Shown here: piece after piece, positions 7,500 through 13,670 of the stretch
Layout: each line of letters opens with the position of its first letter
How positions within the stretch are numbered: position 1 is the stretch's first letter
From: UBA940 sp964464465
GTDB lineage: Bacteria > Bacteroidota > Bacteroidia > Bacteroidales > Rikenellaceae
Assembly (NCBI GenBank): GCA_964464465.1
Contig: CAYXGF010000050.1
Coordinates: 1 to 13,670 of the forward strand
Reading direction: 5' to 3'
Length of the DNA stretch: 13,670 nucleotides
Translations under genes and position numbers: made by a program
Notes under the pieces: model-generated
Told to the model about the DNA's origin: nothing
Databases searched by the model: none
What the model saw: the letters and a program-made list of their open reading frames with translations, nothing else

Positions 7500-8519
7500 A
7501 TGTTCAGATTCGCTTCACCAGATTACCTGTATCTTCTGCTTCTCATTCCGGCATTCGTCGCGCTCTTCGCATATGTCCGGTGGGACAAGCGCAGACGTCT
7601 GGCCCGTTTCGGAAACCCCGGAACGCTTGCCGCACTGATGCCGCAGAACTCCCCGGCCCGCATCATTGTCAAGCAGGTCCTGTTCCTGCTCTCGCTCTCG
7701 TGCATGATACTCGCTCTGGCGCGTCCGCAAATCGGCAGCCGGCTGAAAGAGGTCAGGCGCGAAGGCATCGAGATAATGCTGGCGGTAGACGTCTCCAACT
7801 CGATGCTGGCGCAGGATTTCGAGCCTACACGACTCGAACGTACCAAATATGCCATAGACCGACTGCTGGAAGGACTGAAACAGGACAAGGTGGGACTTGT
7901 GGTATTTGCAGGCGACGCATACGTGCAGCTGCCCATAACATCGGATTACCGGACGGCCCGCAACTTCACAAGACAGATATCCACCGACATGATTAGCCGG
8001 CAGGGCACGGCCATCGGCGCAGCCATAGATATGGCGGCTTCGTCGTTCTCCTCGCAAAGCGAAGGCAGCCGTGTGATAATCCTCATCACCGACGGCGAGA
8101 ATCATGAAGACGACGCGCTGGATGCCGCACGCAGGGCCGAACAGAAAGGAATAAAGATTTACACTATCGGCATAGGAACTCCGCAGGGCGCACCGATAAA
8201 GCTGGGGGACGATTTCATAAAGGACGAGAACGGCGACATGGTGGTCTCCAAACTCGACGAGAAGACTCTCCGGCAGATTGCCCTGCTCACCGACGGCGCG
8301 TACATACGTTCGACAAAACAGAGCCTCGGCCTGTCCGAGATAATCGACCAGGTGAACAAAACGGAGAAAAGCGAATTTTCGGCGACCATGTTCGAGGAGT
8401 TCGACGAGCAATACGGATATTTCGTCGGGGCCGCCCTCGTGCTGCTGCTTCTCGGCTGGATGATTCTGCCGCGCAAGAACCGTTTCCTGAGCCGGTTCGG
8501 TCTGCTCCGCGACAGGTAA
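7500..8519 (+). CDS. batB: VWA-domain membrane protein BatB
   Basis: This is the second VWA subunit of the Bat system, presumably paired with BatA in the inner membrane and acted on by MoxR. The 339 residues have TM segments at about 8-25 and 57-75 (ending ALARPQ), a VWA domain (about 90-285) and a C-terminal TM helix (about 306-323) before a basic tail. The metal site reads DVSNS (97-101), with Asn in place of the Gly seen in BatA. The metal-contacting Asp and Ser residues, T170 of GTAIG and D199 of TDG are all kept, so metal binding should be intact. The gene starts 22 nt after batA behind an A-rich spacer (AAAGAAAG) and is the last gene of the operon in this window. No full-length batD or batE follows. 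Domain assignment is secure; A versus B naming follows order and sequence style. Confidence 0.93.
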   Translation: MFRFASPDYLYLLLLIPAFVALFAYVRWDKRRRLARFGNPGTLAALMPQNSPARIIVKQVLFLLSLSCMILALARPQIGSRLKEVRREGIEIMLAVDVSNSMLAQDFEPTRLERTKYAIDRLLEGLKQDKVGLVVFAGDAYVQLPITSDYRTARNFTRQISTDMISRQGTAIGAAIDMAASSFSSQSEGSRVIILITDGENHEDDALDAARRAEQKGIKIYTIGIGTPQGAPIKLGDDFIKDENGDMVVSKLDEKTLRQIALLTDGAYIRSTKQSLGLSEIIDQVNKTEKSEFSATMFEEFDEQYGYFVGAALVLLLLGWMILPRKNRFLSRFGLLRDR

Positions 8520-8795
8520 ATCCACCCGGCTCAACACGCAATATTACGACACTATCTTGCACTAAATCATATTAGCCTTATACTGTCCGCTAGGACATTG
8601 CGTTCAGTTTTCAGCCCTATGATTGCCGGTCGTTGCAATACAGGTAATTACGTATATTTTTCAGGTAACGGCAACTGCCCTCGGAACCATTTTCGATGAT
8701 TTTTACAGGCCTTGAAAAAAACATGCAGGCCGCAACCTTATGAAGTTGCGGCCTGCATTCATCATCCACATGCAAGCGCTGCTGCGAGGTCGATA
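8520..8795. other. First part of the 518-nt batB-galE intergenic region: no gene seen, one terminator
   Basis: The whole gap between the convergent batB and galE genes is 8520-9037. Here I find no start with a plausible leader and no protein with family-like composition. A 74-codon - strand frame at 8617-8841 runs straight through the terminator hairpin and is probably not a gene. The visible structure is a short hairpin (TGTCC at 8584-8588 with GGACA at 8593-8597, loop GCTA), a 7-nt direct repeat CAGGTAA at 8641 and 8662, and the strong - strand terminator at 8713-8758. I see no clear + strand terminator for the bat operon. Confidence 0.6.
8713..8758 (-). terminator. Rho-independent terminator of the leu-galE transcript
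   Basis: A perfect 14-bp stem is formed by 8723-8736 and 8745-8758 (GC-rich core GCAGGCCGCAAC) with an 8-nt loop. On the - strand the stem is followed at once by GTTTTTTC (8722 down to 8715), a textbook U-tract; the + strand has no T-run after the stem. It therefore ends leftward transcription, about 280 nt past the galE stop. This implies a long 3' untranslated region for galE or a separate small RNA ending here. Confidence 0.85.
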
Positions 8796-9034
8796 TATTA
8801 TCAAGATAACTATATACAATTTTACAGTTATGCGCTTTCACAAAGTGCAGGGGCCGGAACCTGGTCCCGCGAAGGCCCGCTCATTTCATTCGCGCTGTAC
8901 TTTCGCAGACTCCTTTCCCGCATATACGCGCTATCTGCACATTAAAAGATTGCCAAACAGTCTCCGTTACTTATTATGACCACGTTGTTAAATATACCGT
9001 ACTGTAAAGTTGTATATAGATATCTATTATAATA
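8796..9034. repeat. Imperfect long inverted repeat enclosing 172 bp, adjoining galE
   Basis: The left arm 8796-8828 and right arm 9001-9034 are inverted copies: 29 of 34 aligned positions match, with four mismatches and one gap. The best block reads CTATATACAA then TTTACAGT on the left arm and its complement on the right. The right arm ends 3 nt before the galE stop complement at 9038. Inside are GTGCAG (8845-8850) and CTGCAC (8935-8940), which are complementary, and CGCGAA (8868-8873) with TTCGCG (8889-8894), so the enclosed DNA can also fold. It has no coding sequence of note. Possible identities are a MITE-like or decayed mobile element, an invertible segment, or the closing helix of a structured RNA read from the - strand. 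I see no clear target-site duplication. Confidence 0.65.
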
Positions 9035-9037
9035 CCG

Positions 9038-10060
9038 CTATTCTATTCCGCGCACATGCTTCTCCCACTGCCATGCGGATTGCAGAGTCTGAGCCACAGT
9101 GCGTTCGGCTTTCCAGCCGAGTACCTCCTGCGCCTTGGCGGTATCGGCCCACACGGCCTCGACGTCGCCTTCCCTGCGTCCGGTGATTTTACAGTTAAGT
9201 TTCAAACCGTTAACCTGCTCGAAAGTGCGCACCAGTTCCAGCACTGAGACGGGACGTCCCGTACCTATGTTGAAAACTTCGTAACGCTCCTCGCTCTTGC
9301 CGCTAAGCATACGTCCGACAGCCGCCACATGTGCCTTGGCCAGGTCCACGATATCTATATAGTCTCGCAGACACGTTCCGTCCGGCGTATCGTAGTCGTC
9401 GCCGAAAATGCTCAGGCACTCTCTGACTCCCGCTGCGGTCTGCGTGATGAAAGGAACGAGATTGTTAGGCACACCGCGCGGCAGTTCGCCTATGAGGGCC
9501 GAAGGGTGCGCGCCTATCGGATTGAAATATCTCAGAGCCGTTCCGCGCATGTCGCCATAAGCCTTTATGGTATCCGACAGTATATCTTCGCACATCTGTT
9601 TCGTGGCTCCATACGGCGAGGTTGCCGGTTTGCGCGGCGTGAATTCCGTTGCGGGAAGGGTGTCGGGCTGTCCGTACACCGTTGCCGAAGACGAGAACAC
9701 GACATTCTTCACTCCATGTCTGCGCATGGATTCAAGAAGCGTAATGAATGACGCCAGATTGTTGCGATAGTATTCGAGCGGCTTGGCGACCGATTCGCCG
9801 ACAGCCTTGAATGCCGCAAAATGAATCACCGCATCTATCCTGTATTTGGACAGCAGGGCATCCATTGCCGCAGCATCCAAACAATCCACCTTTTCGAAAG
9901 GTATGTCCGCGCCCGTAATTTTGCGGACACCTTCCACCGCCGACATCTCCGAGTTGGACAAATCGTCGGCAATCACCACCTCGTAGCCTGCCTGAATAAG
10001 CTCTACCGTAGTGTGCGAGCCGATATATCCGGCTCCTCCCGTTACAAGTACCTGTGCCAT
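9038..10060 (-). CDS. galE: UDP-glucose 4-epimerase
   Basis: GalE interconverts UDP-glucose and UDP-galactose with bound NAD+, serving the Leloir pathway and supplying galactose for surface polysaccharides; it is cytoplasmic. The 340 residues form an extended short-chain dehydrogenase fold: NAD-binding TGGAGYIGSH (7-16), the acidic ribose-binding region VIADDLSNS (29-37), SSSATVYG (123-130) with S125, and the catalytic pair in YGATK, Y150 and K154. RYFNPIGAHPS (177-187) and DYIDIVDLAKAHV (233-245) are further GalE landmarks. Length matches the usual 338-345. I start at the ATG at 10060, which leads directly into the Rossmann strand; a TTG three codons upstream is also in frame but less likely. 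The gene lies 5 nt behind the ABC permease and is the last gene before the - strand terminator. There is no Shine-Dalgarno sequence. A related sugar epimerase is possible but less likely. Confidence 0.95.
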   Translation of the reverse strand: MAQVLVTGGAGYIGSHTTVELIQAGYEVVIADDLSNSEMSAVEGVRKITGADIPFEKVDCLDAAAMDALLSKYRIDAVIHFAAFKAVGESVAKPLEYYRNNLASFITLLESMRRHGVKNVVFSSSATVYGQPDTLPATEFTPRKPATSPYGATKQMCEDILSDTIKAYGDMRGTALRYFNPIGAHPSALIGELPRGVPNNLVPFITQTAAGVRECLSIFGDDYDTPDGTCLRDYIDIVDLAKAHVAAVGRMLSGKSEERYEVFNIGTGRPVSVLELVRTFEQVNGLKLNCKITGRREGDVEAVWADTAKAQEVLGWKAERTVAQTLQSAWQWEKHVRGIE

Positions 10061-10065
10061 ATGTT

Positions 10066-11382
10066 TCAATATTTATAATTTATCCATTTTATAACTTCAC
10101 CTATCGTCGGTTTTTTGCCGTACATGAAAATTCCGACTCTGTAAATCTTGCCCGCCAGATATACCGTCACCACGAAAGTGCCGTACAGCAACACCAGCGA
10201 TAGCGCCATCTCCCACAGCGGCACCCCGTAAGGTATACGCGCCGCCATCACGACAGGCGACGTAAACGGAATCATGCTGAACCAGAAAGCGAGCGCACCG
10301 TCAGGGTCCGACATGGCGTTTACCATAACCACAAGCCCCAGCAGTATGGGAACCGTAATCGGCGTTTGCAGCTGCTGTGAGTCCTGCACATTGTCCACAG
10401 CGCTTCCTACGGCTGCGAACATGGCGGCGTAAAGCAGATACCCGCCTATGAAAAACAGCAGGAATCCGCCGACCATCCCGGTCGCCTGCCACGGATTAAG
10501 CATCTGCGCAAGGGCCGCACCCGGGTCCATATCTCCAACCGGGCCTATGCCGCCGTCCGGCATGCCCACCGACTGCACGAGTTGCTGGGCCGGCATAAGA
10601 TGCAGCACCGCACCACCCGCAACACACATGAATGCAATCCATATCGCGAACTGAGTCAGTGCGACGGCGGCGATTCCCAGTATCTTGCCCATCATGAGCT
10701 GAAACGGGCTCACCGAACACACCATCACTTCAAGCACCTTGTTGCTCTTCTCCTCGACGATTCCGTTAAGCACCTGTGCGCCGTAAAGCATGACGAACAT
10801 GTACATGACCAGCCCGAAAACGTATGCCAGGACCATCGACAGCGTACTCGAAGACAGACGGCTCCCGCCGCTGCTGTCTATGTTGTAGGCATGCAGCGAA
10901 ACGGGCGTCTCCACCTGCCGGAGTATCTGCGGAAGGTTCTCTATGTCGTATGTACGCAGCTTTTCGGTCTCGATGATGCTTTTTATTTGCCCCGCTATGT
11001 CATTCTCGATTTCGAGCGTTGCGGACGAGAATGTGAACAATTCTATGTCCGACGGTCTCTCCATCACATCGTTCCCTATCACAAGTATTCCCCAGATGTC
11101 AGCCTCGCCGCTGCGCTTCTCCTCGCGCAGCTGCTCGTAGTCGCTGTCCGAGACATAAAAGCTAAGCGAAGATGTCGATTTCAGTTCATTACCTATGACT
11201 CCGCTCTTGTCTATCACGGCGATACGCTTAACGTCGCCGCTTCTGAGATTGGCAACGTATCCGGTGACCGCCATAAGGCCGACCATAAGCAGGGGCGTGA
11301 GTATGGTCGTGAATATGAAACTCTTCTTGCGCACCCGCTGGCTGAACTCCCGGCCTATAATAAGTCCTATCCTGCCGCTCAT
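10066..11382 (-). CDS. ABC-2 family transporter permease (NatB-like)
   Basis: This is the membrane half of an exporter partnered with the ATPase encoded just upstream. The 438 residues show the NatB-type layout: a cytoplasmic start with REFSQRVRKKSF (11-22), a first TM helix (about 21-43), a large extracytoplasmic domain (about 45-180), then about five more hydrophobic segments (roughly 181-201, 229-258, 300-324, 341-356 and 390-412). The ABC-2 coupling motif is EEKSNKVLEVMVCSVSP (210-226). A Gly/Pro/Asp-rich loop lies at about 273-291. NatA/NatB of Bacillus exports sodium, but many relatives have other or unknown substrates, so substrate cannot be predicted. The start codon overlaps the ATPase stop by 4 nt (ATGA) and the stop is 5 nt from galE, so the three genes are almost certainly cotranscribed. 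Confidence 0.9.
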   Translation of the reverse strand: MSGRIGLIIGREFSQRVRKKSFIFTTILTPLLMVGLMAVTGYVANLRSGDVKRIAVIDKSGVIGNELKSTSSLSFYVSDSDYEQLREEKRSGEADIWGILVIGNDVMERPSDIELFTFSSATLEIENDIAGQIKSIIETEKLRTYDIENLPQILRQVETPVSLHAYNIDSSGGSRLSSSTLSMVLAYVFGLVMYMFVMLYGAQVLNGIVEEKSNKVLEVMVCSVSPFQLMMGKILGIAAVALTQFAIWIAFMCVAGGAVLHLMPAQQLVQSVGMPDGGIGPVGDMDPGAALAQMLNPWQATGMVGGFLLFFIGGYLLYAAMFAAVGSAVDNVQDSQQLQTPITVPILLGLVVMVNAMSDPDGALAFWFSMIPFTSPVVMAARIPYGVPLWEMALSLVLLYGTFVVTVYLAGKIYRVGIFMYGKKPTIGEVIKWINYKY

Positions 11383-12299
11383 GACTCCGAAGTATTTGAT
11401 GCGCCGACGGCGCCGATGAATATGTCGTTCATGCTCGGAACGTTTTCATTCAGGGAGCGTATCCTCACCGCGGAGTTAAGACGCGATACGGCAGTCTGCA
11501 AGCCGTTTTCATCCGGCAGCGAAAAACGGATACGGTCTTCCGTCAGCTCCAATACCCGGCACACCCCATCCAGAGAGGCGGCTGCCACAGCAGAGTCGCC
11601 CGAAAAGCACACGGTGTAGGTATCTGTCCCGAAACTGCGCCTCACCTCGTCTATCGGACCGCTGAGTATGTTGCGCGAGCGGTTAATCAGCGTTATATGG
11701 TCGCACATCTCCTCTACGGATGCCATGTTGTGCGTGGAGAATATAATCGTCGCACCCTCGTCGCGCAGCCTGAGCATCTGCTCTTTGAGCATCTCCGCAT
11801 TTATGGGGTCGAAACCGGAAAACGGCTCGTCGAAAATCAGCAGCCGCGGACGGTGCAGAACCGTAACGATGAACTGCACCTTCTGGGCCATGCCCTTGCT
11901 CAGTTCCTCGATTCTTTTGTTCCACCAGTTCTCTATTCCGAACCTCTCGAACCACTCTTTAAGCCTCAGGGTGGCATCATGCCTGGAAAGGCCTTTGAGC
12001 CGTGCGAAATAGAGAGCCTGCTCCCCAACCTTCATCTTCTTGTACAGCCCCCTCTCCTCCGGCAGATATCCGATTCGCGCCACATCTGCGGGCGAAAGAG
12101 GATGCGAGTCGAACAGAACGCTTCCGGAATCAGGTGCCGTTATACGGTTTATGATACGTATCAGCGTGGTTTTTCCGGCCCCGTTAGGCCCCAGAAGACC
12201 GTACACCGAACCTTCCGGCACACACAGCGACACATTGTCCAGCGCCGTGTGTGTGGAAAAGCACTTCGATACGTTGTTTATTTCAAGCAGACCGGCCAT
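11379..12299 (-). CDS. ABC transporter ATP-binding protein (NatA-like)
   Basis: This is the cytoplasmic ATPase that powers the adjacent ABC-2 permease. The 306 residues carry Walker A GPNGAGKT (37-44), the NatA-type Q-loop region YLPEERGLY (78-86), signature LSKGMAQKVQF (133-143), Walker B LLIFDEPFSGFDP (153-165) and the switch His in FSTH (H190). About 85 residues follow the core (from about 220), matching the C-terminal DUF4162-type extension of NatA-like ATPases rather than a bare 220-residue core. AGAAGGA lies 9 nt before the ATG at 12299, a moderate ribosome-binding site in a genome that mostly lacks them. The gene sits 21 nt behind leuB and overlaps the permease by 4 nt. An exporter role is well supported by the pairing; the substrate is unknown. 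Confidence 0.93.
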   Translation of the reverse strand: MAGLLEINNVSKCFSTHTALDNVSLCVPEGSVYGLLGPNGAGKTTLIRIINRITAPDSGSVLFDSHPLSPADVARIGYLPEERGLYKKMKVGEQALYFARLKGLSRHDATLRLKEWFERFGIENWWNKRIEELSKGMAQKVQFIVTVLHRPRLLIFDEPFSGFDPINAEMLKEQMLRLRDEGATIIFSTHNMASVEEMCDHITLINRSRNILSGPIDEVRRSFGTDTYTVCFSGDSAVAAASLDGVCRVLELTEDRIRFSLPDENGLQTAVSRLNSAVRIRSLNENVPSMNDIFIGAVGASNTSES

Positions 12300-12320
12300 G
12301 CGCGTGAATCCTTCTTCCGG

Positions 12321-13382
12321 TTAGATTCTGCCTGCGATATAGTCGCCCACTTCGGTAGTGGAATGCGACGTCTCTCCGGCAGCGGCCAAATCCTCGGTGA
12401 CGATGCCGTTTTCAAGAGCGGCATTCACCGCAGAGCGGACAGCGGCGCCCTCCTCGCCCAGACCGATATGTTCGAGCAGCATCGCAGCCGACAGAATCGT
12501 AGCCATAGGGTTGGCAATATTCTTGCCGGCGGCCTGCGGATACGAACCGTGAATAGGTTCGAAAAGCGCCACCTTCGAACCGACGCTGGCCGAAGGCAGC
12601 ATGCCGAGCGAGCCGCCTATCACGCTGGCCTCGTCGGTAAGAATGTCTCCGAACATGTTCTCAGTCACCACGACGTCGAAATGGGTCGGCTGACGGACGA
12701 TTTGCATGGCGGCATTGTCCACGAACATGTATTCGACCTTGACTTCGGGATACTGCTCGGCGATTTTTCCGGCAGTCTCGCGCCACAGACGCGATGTTTC
12801 CAGAACATTGGCCTTGTCCACGACGGTAAGAAGCTTGCGGCGGCCCATAGCCATACGGAACGCCACGTGAAGCACGCGTTCAATCTCCTCACGCGTATAT
12901 GTGCACGTGTCGAAAGCTCGCTCGCCATCGCAGTCGCGGCCTTGCGGACGGCCGAAATATATACCGCCGGTAAGTTCTCTCACGCAGACAAAGTCCGTGC
13001 CCTTAACAACCGACTCTTTGAGCGGGGAGCGGGATACGAGCGTGTCGAACAGAGAGATAGGACGCAGGTTCGCGAACAGGCCGAGCGATTTGCGCATGCG
13101 CAGCAGTCCCTGCTCGGGGCGGACCTTGGCCGTGGGGTCGTTATCATATTTCGGGTCGCCGATGGCGCCGAACAGCACAGCGTCCGACCCGGTGCATATC
13201 TTGTGCGTGGCTTCCGGATAAGGGTCGCCGGTGGCGTCTATGGCGCACGCGCCGACAAGCGCCTTTTCGAAAACGAAATTATGCGAATATCTCTTCGCAA
13301 CGGCCTGCAAAACCTTTACGGCCTGCGCCGTGATTTCGGGACCAATGCCGTCTCCAGGCAATAAAGCTATCTTTACATCCAT
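12321..13382 (-). CDS. leuB: 3-isopropylmalate dehydrogenase
   Basis: LeuB oxidatively decarboxylates (2R,3S)-3-isopropylmalate to 2-oxoisocaproate with NAD+, the third step of leucine synthesis, in the cytoplasm. The 353 residues contain PGDGIGPE (9-16), the substrate-binding arginines R97 and R107 in the RMRKSLGLFANLRP stretch and R135 in VRELTGGIYFG, catalytic Y142 and K190 (VVDKAN), and metal-binding D222, D246 and D250 (MFGDILTDE). The NAD-binding loop EPIHGS (275-280) continues YPQAAGKNIANP. R97 and the LTGGIYFG loop mark it as LeuB rather than isocitrate or tartrate dehydrogenase. Length is normal. The ATG at 13382 lies 11 nt after the leuD stop, so the two are cotranscribed and act in sequence; leuA and leuC probably lie beyond the right edge. 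Confidence 0.96.
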   Translation of the reverse strand: MDVKIALLPGDGIGPEITAQAVKVLQAVAKRYSHNFVFEKALVGACAIDATGDPYPEATHKICTGSDAVLFGAIGDPKYDNDPTAKVRPEQGLLRMRKSLGLFANLRPISLFDTLVSRSPLKESVVKGTDFVCVRELTGGIYFGRPQGRDCDGERAFDTCTYTREEIERVLHVAFRMAMGRRKLLTVVDKANVLETSRLWRETAGKIAEQYPEVKVEYMFVDNAAMQIVRQPTHFDVVVTENMFGDILTDEASVIGGSLGMLPSASVGSKVALFEPIHGSYPQAAGKNIANPMATILSAAMLLEHIGLGEEGAAVRSAVNAALENGIVTEDLAAAGETSHSTTEVGDYIAGRI

Positions 13383-13393
13383 AACTGTGTCAC

Positions 13394-13670
13394 TTATCTG
13401 TTTTGTTCGTACTTTTCGATTTGCTCCGCTATGCTGACGAGATAATCCACATCGTCGTAGCCGTTTTCAAGGCAGCGCTTCTTGTACGCGTCAATGTCGA
13501 AACGCTCGCTGCGGCCGCTGGAAACTATCGTGAAAGTCTGATTCTGCAAATCGACTGTAAACTGCGCGGCGGGATCGCGCTCTGTCTCGGCGAAGATTTC
13601 CGCCAGAAATTCCTCGCTCACCTTCACCGGCAGCAGTCCGTTGTTGAGCGCGTTGTTGCGGAAGATGTCG
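13394..13670 (-). CDS. leuD: 3-isopropylmalate dehydratase small subunit, C-terminal part (5' end outside window)
   Basis: LeuD is the small subunit that, with the iron-sulfur large subunit LeuC, isomerises 2-isopropylmalate to 3-isopropylmalate. The frame is open to the window edge, and the visible part is about the last 91 residues of a protein normally about 200 long. It begins DIFRNNALNNGLLPV, the conserved LeuD stretch (FxxNxxxNGLLP), followed by VSEEFLAEIF and a C-terminal swivel-domain region with FTVDLQNQTFTI. It ends in a helix, YLVSIAEQIEKYEQNR. The GTG at 13627 is inside the conserved stretch and is not the start. It stops 11 nt before leuB, which uses its product. Confidence 0.93.
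   Translation of the reverse strand, partial: DIFRNNALNNGLLPVKVSEEFLAEIFAETERDPAAQFTVDLQNQTFTIVSSGRSERFDIDAYKKRCLENGYDDVDYLVSIAEQIEKYEQNR

Noticed and set aside
7791..7806. BatB metal site DVSNS suspected of being defective
   Set aside because: The varied position (Gly to Asn) is not a metal ligand; the Asp, both Ser, the Thr and the distal Asp are present.
8641..8668. Direct repeat CAGGTAA spaced 21 bp, suspected operator
   Set aside because: It is only 7 nt long, lies downstream of batB with no gene to control, and is close to chance expectation.
8617..8841. 74-codon - strand frame in the batB-galE gap
   Set aside because: It runs through the terminator hairpin and the left inverted-repeat arm, has no leader, and no recognisable domain.
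8831..8910. Possible tRNA, SRP RNA or tmRNA in the GC-rich core of the intergenic element
   Set aside because: No TTCGAAT-type T-loop, acceptor stem or conserved SRP tetraloop region could be fitted on either strand.
8712..8979. Two short + strand frames (77 and 79 codons) in the batB-galE gap
   Set aside because: Both begin in or beside the terminator stem, overlap each other in different frames, and give compositions without protein character.
8819..9197. 12-bp direct repeat ATTTTACAGTTA at 8819-8830 and 9186-9197
   Set aside because: A few exact 12-mers are expected by chance in a window of this length, and the second copy is ordinary galE coding sequence.
11697..13364. 555-codon open frame on the + strand opposite the ABC ATPase and leuB
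   Set aside because: It is antisense to two genes with intact catalytic motifs; composition is Arg/His-rich and no family pattern is seen.

Overview
The window looks like a chromosomal segment of a moderately GC-rich Bacteroidales bacterium, most likely of the Alistipes/Rikenellaceae type. Three things suggest this. The +-strand genes form a MoxR/Bat aerotolerance-type operon of the Bacteroides kind. Most starts lack a Shine-Dalgarno sequence and sit in AT-rich leaders. Bacteroidetes-style -7 boxes (TAnnTTTG) precede both divergent transcripts at 2634-2823. The genus is inferred from gene content and composition, not from a marker gene.

Layout. Positions 1-209 hold the 3' end of an unidentified + strand gene and a small overlapping reading frame that appears shifted by one base. 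A perfect 17-bp hairpin (207-247) separates them from a convergent UvrD/PcrA helicase gene on the - strand (252-2633). A divergent promoter region follows. It leads into a tightly packed + strand operon (2824-8519): moxR, a DUF58 protein, a BatD-like/DUF4381-like membrane protein, batC (TPR), batA and batB (both VWA). Gene joints overlap by 4 or 1 nt, abut, or are 22 nt apart. Positions 8520-9037 contain no convincing gene. They do contain a - strand terminator and an imperfect 33/34-nt inverted repeat enclosing 172 bp. From 13670 down to 9038 the - strand carries leuD (5' end cut by the window edge), leuB, an ABC ATPase, its ABC-2 permease, and galE, with gaps of 21 nt or less and therefore probably one transcript.

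How the genes work together. The MoxR AAA+ ATPase, the DUF58 protein and the two membrane-anchored VWA proteins are expected to form a cell-envelope complex. BatC and the 319-residue protein would be exported partners. The operon differs from the batA-B-C-D-E order known from Bacteroides fragilis: batC lies before batA, and no full-length batD or batE follows batB. On the other strand, LeuD and LeuB carry out successive steps of leucine synthesis, the ABC pair is a NatA/NatB-like exporter of unknown substrate, and GalE makes UDP-galactose. These last three share a transcript rather than a pathway.

Most of the window is ordinary core genome. The least explained features are the 8796-9034 inverted-repeat element immediately behind galE, the apparent frameshift at an A-run near position 57, and the rearranged bat operon. 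I see no tRNA, rRNA, CRISPR array, insertion sequence or phage gene.
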